Below are positions 1-5,660 of a stretch of 8,448 nucleotides of DNA, in pieces (position 1 is the stretch's first letter; every line of letters begins with the position of its first letter). Source of the stretch: Thermoplasmata archaeon (GTDB lineage: Archaea; Thermoplasmatota; Thermoplasmata; Lutacidiplasmatales; UBA184). The stretch spans positions 1 through 8,448 of the forward strand of contig JASHWL010000066.1 of assembly GCA_030044105.1 (NCBI GenBank), given 5' to 3'. The position numbers and the translations under genes were made by a program. Below the pieces are notes generated by a model. The model had not been told where the DNA came from and searched no databases. It worked only from the letters and a program-made list of their open reading frames with translations.

Positions 1-351
1 ATCTCCCGCTCGAACCCAAACCTGCGGTATCTGGTCATCTCTCAGGCTCTGCTCTTCCCGACGCGAAATCCTCTGGTCCTCCTCATCCGTCTAATCTACC
101 ATCGGGTGCAGCTGGATTCAAGCGCCATGGAGAATGTTGTGCGTTCCGGTCCGGCGCCTTGGACCATTGTTCGCCCTACCCGCCTCGTTGAGTCCAGAGG
201 TCCACCGGGGTACACTGCCGCGACGGATCTTCGCCCGAAGGCTTCCGCCACGTTGCGACGGACCGATCTGGCGAACTTCCTCCTCGAGGAGGCAACGGCA
301 CCGCATCACGTCCGACAGATTGTCGGCTTGACATCCGGGACACCCAAGTGA
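1..351 (+). CDS. NAD(P)H-binding / NmrA-BLVRB-like protein, C-terminal part (5' truncated by window)
   Basis: The frame is open from base 1 to a TGA at 349-351, giving 116 residues with no N-terminus. The visible part resembles the C-terminal half of atypical short-chain dehydrogenase/reductase proteins (NmrA-like, BLVRB-like) that bind NAD(P)H. Diagnostic stretches are PTRNPL near residue 20, an RLIYHR helix near 30-36, then the family hallmark WTIVRPTRL (about residues 53-61), and a late TDLANFLLEE helix that matches the 'ADVADFML' segment of the family. The nucleotide-binding GxxGxxG motif would lie upstream of the window. Typical family length is 200-220 residues, so roughly half is missing here. 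Base composition looks less GC-rich than the AAA+/VWA genes. Substrate cannot be inferred; flavin or quinone reduction is typical of relatives. The family call is fairly confident, the specific function is not. Confidence 0.72.
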   Translation: MSRSNPNLRYLVISQALLFPTRNPLVLLIRLIYHRVQLDSSAMENVVRSGPAPWTIVRPTRLVESRGPPGYTAATDLRPKASATLRRTDLANFLLEEATAPHHVRQIVGLTSGTPK

Positions 352-460
352 GGGATCGCCGACAGGGTGTACCCAGCTCTAAGGTGATGTCGGAAGGGGG
401 GCGAAGACTCGTTGAAATCTCAACCGTTCCCCGACCGCGGCTATTCCGGGCCCGCCTGGG

Positions 461-466
461 CTTACG
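461..466 (+). promoter_or_regulatory. Candidate TATA-like box for the antitoxin gene
   Basis: CTTACG lies 25-30 bases upstream of the ATG at 491, the spacing expected for a leaderless archaeal transcript (start near 489-491). The match to a TATA element is weak, but CTTA-type elements at the same spacing occur before other genes in the window. The rest of 352-490 holds only short inverted repeats, such as GTTGA/TCAAC near 411-424. Confidence 0.25.
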
Positions 467-490
467 CCAATTGGTCGCCTACTGGAATCA

Positions 491-721
491 ATGGCGACCG
501 CCGACCCTCCCACGACGATCACGATCCGAACGAGCACGCGACATCTCCTCGAATCCATGAAGCGCCCGGGAGAGAGCTACGACGATCTCCTCCAGGAACT
601 CGCGGAGGAGTACTACCCTCCCCGGCTGATCGCCGAGCTCAAGAAGCGCGTCTCGGAGATTCGCGCTGGTAAGGTAAAGGGGGTCCCCGCCGAGGAAGTC
701 TATCGCAGGTGGGGGGTTTGA
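491..721 (+). CDS. RelB/VapB-like antitoxin (ribbon-helix-helix type)
   Basis: This 76-residue protein looks like the small antitoxins of archaeal type II toxin-antitoxin pairs. Residues 8-13 (TTITIR) form the beta strand expected of a ribbon-helix-helix DNA-binding domain. Two helices follow, with the family-typical RPGESYDDLLQEL segment at about 25-37. A charged helix (LKKRVSEIRAGKV) and a C-terminal tail ending PAEEVYRRWGV would be the toxin-wrapping part. The ATG at 491 is chosen because no better start lies upstream and a TATA-like element sits at leaderless spacing. The TGA stop overlaps the putative TTG start of the downstream RelE-like frame (TTGA, 718-721), a typical coupling arrangement. 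The antitoxin would bind its own promoter and neutralise the toxin. Here the toxin partner is broken, so the antitoxin may be a remnant or may act on another toxin. The RelB versus VapB subfamily is not settled. Confidence 0.75.
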   Translation: MATADPPTTITIRTSTRHLLESMKRPGESYDDLLQELAEEYYPPRLIAELKKRVSEIRAGKVKGVPAEEVYRRWGV

Positions 722-1029
722 ACCCCTACCCGCTCGAGTTCGATTCCCGAGCGGTAAGAGACGGCGCCCGCCTTCCTAGGGAGATTTGACGGCGGATCCG
801 CGTTCAGCTCGAGTTCCTCCGTGCGGCCCCGTACCGCTCCCATCCCGGGGTTCAGGTCAAAGAGATCGCGGAGGTGCGAGGAGTGTGGAGATTTCACGCG
901 ACCACCGAAGTACGGGTGTTCTACTCGGTGGTCGAAGACCGCCTGTGGGTTATCATGATCGCCAGAAGTGCAGGGGGGACCGGAAAGACGGTTCGAGAGC
1001 TTCGAAGGCGCACGGTTCGCCTCAGATAG
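718..1029 (+). pseudogene. RelE/ParE-family toxin interrupted by an in-frame TGA
   Basis: A single frame from TTG 718 (or GTG 709) to TAG 1027-1029 encodes a RelE-like toxin of about 102 residues, broken by one TGA at 787-789. Before the stop it reads NPYPLEFDSRAVRDGARLPREI, split here as start (NPYPLEFDSRAV) and end (RDGARLPREI). This is the usual first strand and helix of RelE toxins. After the stop the same frame continues with RRIRVQLEFLRAAPYRSHPG, then GVWRFHATTEVRVFYSVVED and LWVIMIAR, matching the family's beta sheet (x-Y/W-R-x-R-x-x-x-x-R-V-x-Y). A CGA to TGA change of an Arg codon explains the break without any frameshift. RelE toxins cleave mRNA at the ribosome. The 23-residue product and the start-less 79-codon remainder are unlikely to be active. 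An alternative is a sequencing error, in which case the gene is intact and coupled to the antitoxin through the TTGA overlap. Confidence 0.78.
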
Positions 1030-1141
1030 CACGGGGATCGAGCCGGAAAGTTTGTCGGAGCACGCGCGGCAATCTCATTTCGGTACGCCGGACCACCCCG
1101 CTCCTCGGGGTTCAAATCCGGGGACGCGAGGGTTCACATCC

Positions 1142-1145
1142 AAAA
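1142..1145 (-). terminator. Possible T4 terminator after the tRNA
   Basis: On the minus strand the tRNA 3' end is followed directly by TTTT. Archaeal RNA polymerase can stop at short U tracts. The run is short and no hairpin precedes it apart from the tRNA itself. The remainder of 1030-1145 shows no gene. Confidence 0.25.
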
Positions 1146-1249
1146 TGTCGGAGGGGGGATTTGAACCCCCGACCCCAGGATCTCTCCCGGGGCACCGGTG
1201 CGGTGCCCCGCTATGAGTCCCGTGCTCTACCAGGCTGAGCCACTCCGAC
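1146..1249 (-). tRNA. tRNA-Met (CAT), intron-containing; probably elongator
   Basis: Read on the minus strand, the mature tRNA is 74 nt. It has a perfect 7-bp acceptor stem (GTCGGAG/CTCCGAC), T8-G9, a D stem GCTC/GAGC, an anticodon stem CGGGA/TCCTG (one G-T pair), an anticodon loop CTCATAA with anticodon CAT, a 5-nt variable loop, a T arm GGGGG-TTCAAAT-CCCCC, and discriminator A73. CCA is not encoded. A 30-nt intron sits between positions 37 and 38. The anticodon stem lacks the three G-C pairs of initiator tRNA and the first pair is G1-C72, so an initiator is unlikely. Elongator Met is preferred because its 37/38 intron is common in archaea. The alternative is tRNA-Ile2, whose CAT is modified to agmatidine. 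It lies 34 bases downstream of the eS1 stop on the same strand, so it may be cotranscribed with it. Confidence 0.93.
1182..1211 (-). other. tRNA intron with bulge-helix-bulge splice motif
   Basis: The intron forms a 10-bp stem (CGGGGCACCG/CGGTGCCCCG) with a CAC loop. The 5' splice site lies in a 3-nt bulge TA^G and the 3' site in a 3-nt bulge AG^A. The central helix pairs C32-T33-C34 with GAG, plus an A35/G mismatch. This is a near-canonical substrate for the archaeal splicing endonuclease. Confidence 0.88.
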
Positions 1250-1256
1250 AGGAATC

Positions 1257-1276
1257 GGACGCGCCACGCGGCGTCC
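1257..1276. repeat. Short inverted repeat between tRNA and eS1
   Basis: GGACGC at 1257-1262 pairs with GCGTCC at 1271-1276 across an 8-nt loop. It lies in the short gap between the eS1 stop and the tRNA 5' end and could mark an RNA processing point. There is no U tract, so it is not a convincing terminator. Confidence 0.3.
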
Positions 1277-1283
1277 TCCCGCC

Positions 1284-2006
1284 CTAGGCCCCGGAAGCGT
1301 CGCCCGCGGCGACGGGTGCGGCGACGTCGGGCGAGGTGGGCCCCTCCGCGGGGGTCGCGGACTCGGGCATCGCCGGCAGCTCGTCGGAGATCACGCCGAG
1401 CACCTCGGAGCGCCGGATCTCGATCTTCTTCAGCGGGTAGAGCGTCTTCAGTCCGTGGGCCAGCACCTTGGACAGCTCGCCCTGGAGCATCTCGCGCACG
1501 AACTCGGCGGAGGAGCGCTTCGCCGCCTCCTCGGTGAGGATCGTGACGATCTGGTGCCGCAGCTCGGCCCGCAGGCGGGTCTGAAGGCGCTGCTCGCCGA
1601 CGGCCACCGGCTTCAGCACGATCTCGACGCCGTCCTTCGTGGTGACGTGGAACGACGTGTCGATCTTCGACCGCTTCCGGCGCGCGAGCCGACGGACGTA
1701 GTCGGACGTGAGGTCGTGCCCGATGAAGCGGGCCTCGGCGACGCCGTCGCCGCCCAGCCGCTCGATGCGGAATCGGAGCTTGACGTGCGCCTTCGCGGCG
1801 TCGGCCGCGCCGGAGAGCTCGGGCAGCGTCGTTTCGAGCGTGCGACCGATCACCTGCTCGGGTTCGGTCGCGACGGTCTCCCCCAGCTCGACGTGCTGGA
1901 ACAGCCCGGGAGCGCGGACCTTGAGCCAGTGCTTGGACCGCCACTTGTCCTTGACCGTGCGGGCCAGCGCCGGCTTCTTGGCCGCCCCGGATTCCTTCTC
2001 CGCCAT
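1284..2006 (-). CDS. rps3ae: Archaeal small-subunit ribosomal protein eS1 (S3Ae)
   Basis: This 240-residue protein matches the archaeal/eukaryotic ribosomal protein eS1 (S3Ae), a component of the 30S platform. Recognisable segments are the N-terminal KDKWRSKHWLKVRAP (about 19-33), the VIGRTLETTLPEL strand-loop (52-64), FIGHDLTSDYVRRLARRKRSKID (94-116, given in parts: FIGHDLTSDYVRRL, then ARRKRSKID), and the C-terminal helix and strand around LYPLKKIEIRRSEVL (189-203). Residues after about 211 form an Ala/Pro/Gly-rich tail of about 29 residues not needed for the fold and probably disordered. The ATG at 2004-2006 is chosen because the conserved protein begins there and a TATA-like element lies about 30 bases upstream, giving an almost leaderless mRNA. 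The upstream extension of the frame looks non-coding. It is divergent from the AAA+ gene, and a tRNA gene follows on the same strand. Confidence 0.95.
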   Translation of the reverse strand: MAEKESGAAKKPALARTVKDKWRSKHWLKVRAPGLFQHVELGETVATEPEQVIGRTLETTLPELSGAADAAKAHVKLRFRIERLGGDGVAEARFIGHDLTSDYVRRLARRKRSKIDTSFHVTTKDGVEIVLKPVAVGEQRLQTRLRAELRHQIVTILTEEAAKRSSAEFVREMLQGELSKVLAHGLKTLYPLKKIEIRRSEVLGVISDELPAMPESATPAEGPTSPDVAAPVAAGDASGA

Positions 2007-2035
2007 CTGTCGCGCGGCCGCCGAGCGGGGTACCC

Positions 2036-2042
2036 TACTTAA
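2036..2042 (-). promoter_or_regulatory. TATA box of the eS1 gene
   Basis: On the minus strand TTAAGTA is centred about 33 bases upstream of the eS1 ATG. With the usual spacing of about 26 bases, transcription would start 5-8 bases before the ATG. It is one of the few AT-rich patches in the divergent intergenic region. Confidence 0.6.
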
Positions 2043-2107
2043 CCATTCCCCGACAGCCGGGCCCGGTTCCTCCGCCGGGGGCGGCCGACGATTCAAGCCG
2101 CGGCAAA

Positions 2108-2115
2108 CTACATAT
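2108..2115 (+). promoter_or_regulatory. TATA box of the AAA+ gene
   Basis: CTACATAT is centred about 26 bases upstream of the GTG at 2138, which predicts a leaderless transcript starting at the GTG itself. This is the main reason for choosing that start codon. Confidence 0.55.
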
Positions 2116-2137
2116 CCGCAACCTAGCTCGCCGCGCC

Positions 2138-3673
2138 GTGTCGCCCGCGGCCGCCCCGTCACCGGCGCCGGGCTCCCGCTCGACGGCCGCAGCGCTGAAG
2201 AGTGCGAAGGTCCCGGTCCAGACGCCGGGCGAACGATTTCGCGCGGAGATCCTGCGATCGATCGAGAAGTTCCGGCAGCAGGGCCTGAGCCGCCCGGAGG
2301 CCGTGCGCGCCCTGTTCCCCCGCACGGTGCTCCCGGAAGCGACGTACGAGGACGTGATCACGTCGCTGGTGTCGGGGGCCCACGTCCTGTTCTTCGGCCC
2401 CTCCGGGGCCGGTAAGACGAGCCTGGCGAAGGACCTCTGGACGATCTTCCCGAAGGACGTCTGGGCGATCGACGGCTGCCCGGTCCTCGACCATCCGCTG
2501 AGCGTCGTCGATCCGGCGATCGCCGCCCGCTTCCCTCCGTGCCCGATCTGCGAGCGCCGCTTCGCCCCGGGCGGGGATCCGACGAAGTTCCAGCCCGCGA
2601 CCGTCGATGCGACGCAGGTCCCGGCGACGTACGTCACGCTCCGCGAAGGGTTCGGCTACGCGCGGCTGCAGGGATCCAGCGAGGTGTTCCCGGACCACCT
2701 GACGGGGAACATCAACCTGCGGAAGCTCGAGGAGGTCGGGGACCCGATGAGCCCGCTCGTGCTCGAGCCGGGGAAGCTCCTGCAGGCGAACCGAGGTTTC
2801 CTCCTGGTCGACGAGATCGGGAAGCTGCCGCTCGGGACCCAGAACGTGCTCCTCCAGGCGCTGCAGGAGGGGACGGTCACACCGGCGAAGTCGCGGGAGA
2901 GCTTCCCCGGGCTCTTCGTCGCGGTCTGCACGTCGAACCTCTCCGACCTCGACAACATCAACGATCCGCTCTCCGACCGCTTGACCAGCCTGCACGTGGG
3001 CTACAACGACCACCACGCCGACAACGTGCGCATCGTCGCGCTCGCGCGCGCCGACGATCCCGCCTCGTTCGTCCCGGAGGTCCTGGCGGACGCCGGCGTG
3101 CGCGTGATCGAGGCCTGGCGCCTCCGCATGAGCGAGGACAATCCGGACATCGGCGAGGTGGGGTCGAACCGGACCCTGATCGACGTCGCCGACCGGACCG
3201 CGGCGATCGCGGTGCTGGCCGGGCACCCGCTCGCGACCAGCGCCGACCTGAAGGCCGGCCTGGTGCACGCGATGCGCGGACGGATCCGGGCCCGCAGCGG
3301 CGACTCGTTCCGCCAGAACGAGAAGCGCGTCTCCGAGTTCATCGACCAGTACCTCGACCCCGCGCTCAAGCGGAGCGCCGGGGTCTACTGGTGCCGGTTC
3401 TACCGCGGCGTCCTCAAGGAGAACAAGGGGGACGGCGAGGCGCTGGTCGGCGAGGGTCGCCGCCTGAAGGACGACGCCGAGCTCCAGACCCAGCTCGCCG
3501 CCGACGGACCGAACTTCCCGAAGTTCCGCGGGTTCGCGAAGTACGTCGCGGACCGCGAGCGTCCCCCCGCGCCCCTGACGCCGAGCGCCACCGCGATCCA
3601 CGTCTTCCGCCTGCTCGAGGAGTACTCGCTCTTCACCTGCAAGGACGAGGACGACGACGACGCCCCCCTCTAG
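2138..3673 (+). CDS. ChlI/MoxR-like AAA+ ATPase with Cys/His cluster
   Basis: This 511-residue cytoplasmic ATPase has a full AAA+ core of the Mg-chelatase ChlI/MoxR kind: Walker A GPSGAGKTS (87-95), Walker B FLLVDE (221-226), sensor 1 TSN (265-267), arginine finger in DRL (R281) and sensor 2 Arg in SNRT (R345). Between Walker A and the next conserved block there is an insertion with GCPVLDHPL (Cys114, His119) and CPIC (Cys135, Cys138), which could bind zinc. A similar position is used by a CxxC element in PrkA-type AAA proteins, as I recall. The C-terminal 130 residues are not recognised. The protein ends in an acidic run (DEDDDD, 503-508). ATPases of this class work with a VWA partner to remodel or load metal into a client, and a VWA gene follows directly. 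The GTG start is supported by a TATA element at leaderless spacing. Fold and class are confident, the client is unknown. Confidence 0.85.
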   Translation: MSPAAAPSPAPGSRSTAAALKSAKVPVQTPGERFRAEILRSIEKFRQQGLSRPEAVRALFPRTVLPEATYEDVITSLVSGAHVLFFGPSGAGKTSLAKDLWTIFPKDVWAIDGCPVLDHPLSVVDPAIAARFPPCPICERRFAPGGDPTKFQPATVDATQVPATYVTLREGFGYARLQGSSEVFPDHLTGNINLRKLEEVGDPMSPLVLEPGKLLQANRGFLLVDEIGKLPLGTQNVLLQALQEGTVTPAKSRESFPGLFVAVCTSNLSDLDNINDPLSDRLTSLHVGYNDHHADNVRIVALARADDPASFVPEVLADAGVRVIEAWRLRMSEDNPDIGEVGSNRTLIDVADRTAAIAVLAGHPLATSADLKAGLVHAMRGRIRARSGDSFRQNEKRVSEFIDQYLDPALKRSAGVYWCRFYRGVLKENKGDGEALVGEGRRLKDDAELQTQLAADGPNFPKFRGFAKYVADRERPPAPLTPSATAIHVFRLLEEYSLFTCKDEDDDDAPL

Positions 3674-3761
3674 CGCCGCCATCGATCTCCCCGAGTGCGG
3701 CGACTTCGCCGACGACGTCTACTCGGACGACCTCCTCGACGCGGTCGATCGGGCGCGCCTC
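3674..3761 (+). other. Coding-like segment upstream of the first start codon of the VWA gene
   Basis: From 3675 the VWA frame is open and reads AAIDLPECGDFADDV, then YSDDLLDAVDRARL. Nearly every codon ends in C or G (about 26 of 28 from 3681), exactly as in the genes either side. No ATG, GTG or TTG occurs in this frame between a stop at 3576-3578 and GTG 3762. A run of six C at 3663-3668 lies just before the stop of the AAA+ gene. A +1 slip there would carry the AAA+ frame into this one. ATC at 3681, 7 bases after the AAA+ stop, is the other conceivable start. Confidence 0.6.
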
Positions 3762-5459
3762 GTGCGCGCGCTGGCCGAGGAGGGCGTCTCAGGTGCCGAG
3801 CGCCTCGTCCGCGAGGAGGAGGCGAAGAACCGTGATCTCGCGGCCCGGCTGGCGCGGCTTCGGGAGCGGCTGCGGCAGCAGGCGCGGCGTCGGGTGACGC
3901 GTCTCCTCGGCGACTACGATCGACGCGGAGCCGAGCTCGATCAGGTCGTCCGCCGGAGCGACGCGGAGGTCGAGCGACGGATCGCCGAGCTCGAGGCCCG
4001 CCTGAAGGCGGCTCGCTCGATCGACTGGTCGCATCTCCCGACCGATCTCCTCGACGAGGTGGGGAGCGCGCTCCTGCTCCCCGACGCCTCTTGGAACCGT
4101 CCCCCGCCCGCGCCGTCGATCTGGGCCCGCATCCGGGCGGCGTTCGCACGGCTCGCCGCCTGGTTCCGCGGCCTCTTCGGTCGCAAGCAGAAGGCTCCAC
4201 CGCCCCGGACGGAGCGCACGGTAACGTTCGCGGTCGCGGCCCCCGGGGGGCGGCACCTGGGCGCATCCGACCTGGGGGCGGCGATCGCACAACTCAGCGG
4301 TCCGCAGCGCGACGAGCTCTCCCAATCCGTGACCCGGCACATCCAGCAGGAGGAACGGGACCTCAACCGGGAGGCCGAGGAGAAGCGCCGCGCGGCGGAG
4401 GCGCAGCGCCGGCAGCTCGAGGAGGAGCGGAAAGAGGCCCAGCGCCGCGCGGAGGCGGACACGGAGTCCCGGCTCCGGCAGGGAGAGGCCCGCCGGGTCG
4501 AGCGCGAGCTGAAGGAGCGGGGCTTCGTCGCCGATCGGGACGGGGAGCTCCAGGTCACCTACGGTCTGGTCGAGCGGTTCGCCCGGCTCCTCCTGGAGGA
4601 GGAAAGCCGTCAACTCCCTGGCGACGTCCGCCTCTCGCTGCGGGGCGGCGCGTCGACCGGGGTCTACGAGAAGGCCCGCCTCCTGCGGGCCGAGGAGATC
4701 GCGCACATCGACCTGCCGAGCTCGTTGCTCGCGGCCCGGCAGGCCGGCCAGAAGCACATCGACGAGGCGACCAGCTACGTCTTCCGCGAGGTCACCAGCG
4801 AGCGCGTCCACGTCGTGCTTGCGTTCGACCGCTCGGGCAGCATGAGCGAGGGCGGGAAGCTCGAGGCGGCAAAGAAGGCCCTGCTCGCGCTGTACGTCGC
4901 GATCCGTCGACGCTACCCTGACGCCACGATTGACGTCTTCGCCTTCGACAACGAGGTCCGCGTGCTCGACCTGGTCGAGCTCTGGGAGTGTAAGGCCGGC
5001 GCGTTCACGAACACATCCGAGGCGCTGCGCGCGGCGCACCTGTTGCTGCGGTCCTCCCGGGCCACGCGCCGCGAGCTCTATCTCATCACCGACGGGCTTC
5101 CCGAGGCCTACACCGCCGAGGACGGCCAGGTGCGCTCGGGACAGCTCGACATCGCGATGGAGCGGGCGCTCGAGCGCGCGCGCGAGGTCGCGACGGTCCC
5201 GTCGCTGAAGTCGACGATGCTCCTGCTCAAGTCCGACCATCCCGAGTACGAGGTCGCGGCCCGGCAGATCGCGCGCACGATGGGCGGCGACCTGCTCGTC
5301 ACCGATCCGCACCGGCTCGGTGTAGAACTGCTCGTCCGATGGGCCCACGGGACCGAGGTCGAACGACGCATGGCCGCTCCTCCCGCGCCGTCCCCGACAC
5401 CCCGCCCTCCCGCGGGTGCGAAGCGGCGTCGGCGAGCGGACCGACGGATGGGGGGATAG
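3762..5459 (+). CDS. Coiled-coil protein with C-terminal von Willebrand A (VWA) domain, AAA+ partner
   Basis: Counted from GTG 3762 the product has 565 residues. The frame is probably translated from further upstream (about 28 more residues). The order is: N-terminal coiled coil (about 12-85, rich in Glu/Arg/Leu); a basic amphipathic or hydrophobic helix (SIWARIRAAFARLAAWFRGL, 119-138) that could touch a membrane; a second, strongly charged coiled coil (about 190-255); a linker; and a VWA domain (about 348-530). The metal-ion-dependent adhesion site is complete: DRSGS (D356, S358, S360), Thr in FTNTSEAL (T416) and Asp in ITDG (D444). The C-terminus is Pro-rich, then very basic (KRRRR, 554-558). 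With the AAA+ gene immediately upstream, this matches the ChlI-ChlD, NorQ-NorD or RavA-ViaA logic, in which the VWA protein is the adaptor to the client. The long coiled coils are not part of those classic partners. VWA domain sure, role inferred. Confidence 0.85.
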   Translation: MRALAEEGVSGAERLVREEEAKNRDLAARLARLRERLRQQARRRVTRLLGDYDRRGAELDQVVRRSDAEVERRIAELEARLKAARSIDWSHLPTDLLDEVGSALLLPDASWNRPPPAPSIWARIRAAFARLAAWFRGLFGRKQKAPPPRTERTVTFAVAAPGGRHLGASDLGAAIAQLSGPQRDELSQSVTRHIQQEERDLNREAEEKRRAAEAQRRQLEEERKEAQRRAEADTESRLRQGEARRVERELKERGFVADRDGELQVTYGLVERFARLLLEEESRQLPGDVRLSLRGGASTGVYEKARLLRAEEIAHIDLPSSLLAARQAGQKHIDEATSYVFREVTSERVHVVLAFDRSGSMSEGGKLEAAKKALLALYVAIRRRYPDATIDVFAFDNEVRVLDLVELWECKAGAFTNTSEALRAAHLLLRSSRATRRELYLITDGLPEAYTAEDGQVRSGQLDIAMERALERAREVATVPSLKSTMLLLKSDHPEYEVAARQIARTMGGDLLVTDPHRLGVELLVRWAHGTEVERRMAAPPAPSPTPRPPAGAKRRRRADRRMGG

Positions 5460-5620
5460 TCTCGCGTCCGGCGGCGCGGGGAATCCGCGGCACCGGCAGC
5501 GTACTTGGCGACCCTTGCGCGTACACGGGGATCCTTCGCCCGGCTGACACCGGGTCCGAGCCCCCGAGCCGGCGGAGATCGTTGTCGAGGGCGGACCGGG
5601 GCTGCCACTGCGCATCAACC

Positions 5621-5626
5621 TTTATC
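5621..5626 (+). promoter_or_regulatory. TATA box of the small helical protein gene
   Basis: TTTATC, in an otherwise very GC-rich 201-base gap, lies 35-40 bases before the ATG at 5661. This predicts a leader of about 11-13 bases. GGTGG at 5652-5656 could serve as a ribosome binding site. The remainder of 5460-5660 holds GC-rich inverted repeats (for example CCGGCT/AGCCGG between about 5541 and 5574) and no convincing gene. Confidence 0.5.
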
Positions 5627-5660
5627 TCCCGACCCCGAGGATTCGGAGCCCGGTGGACCC

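Noticed and set aside
787..789. TGA in the RelE frame as selenocysteine
   Set aside because: The position fits an Arg in RelE relatives, no selenoprotein context is present, and no selenocysteine insertion element was recognised.
1107..1119. Plus-strand T-arm-like GGGGTTCAAATCC as part of a second tRNA
   Set aside because: The would-be T stem fails at the third pair and no acceptor, D or anticodon arm can be built around it.
3671..3673. Read-through of the AAA+ TAG (for example as pyrrolysine) to make a fusion with the VWA protein
   Set aside because: The AAA+ frame downstream of the TAG is not the VWA frame, so read-through alone would not join the two proteins. A frameshift would be needed.
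2159..3682. Long minus-strand open frame opposite the AAA+ gene (507 codons), and similar long frames at 3789-5618 (-) and 2539-3897 (+)
   Set aside because: These are high-GC shadow frames, rich in Arg, Ala, Asp and Val with no domain motifs, opposite or beside frames with intact AAA+ and VWA motifs.
5505..5660. N-terminal extension of the small helical protein from TTG 5505
   Set aside because: The extension is Arg/Pro-rich and non-coding in character, and the TATA-like box at 5621-5626 lies inside it, favouring the ATG at 5661.
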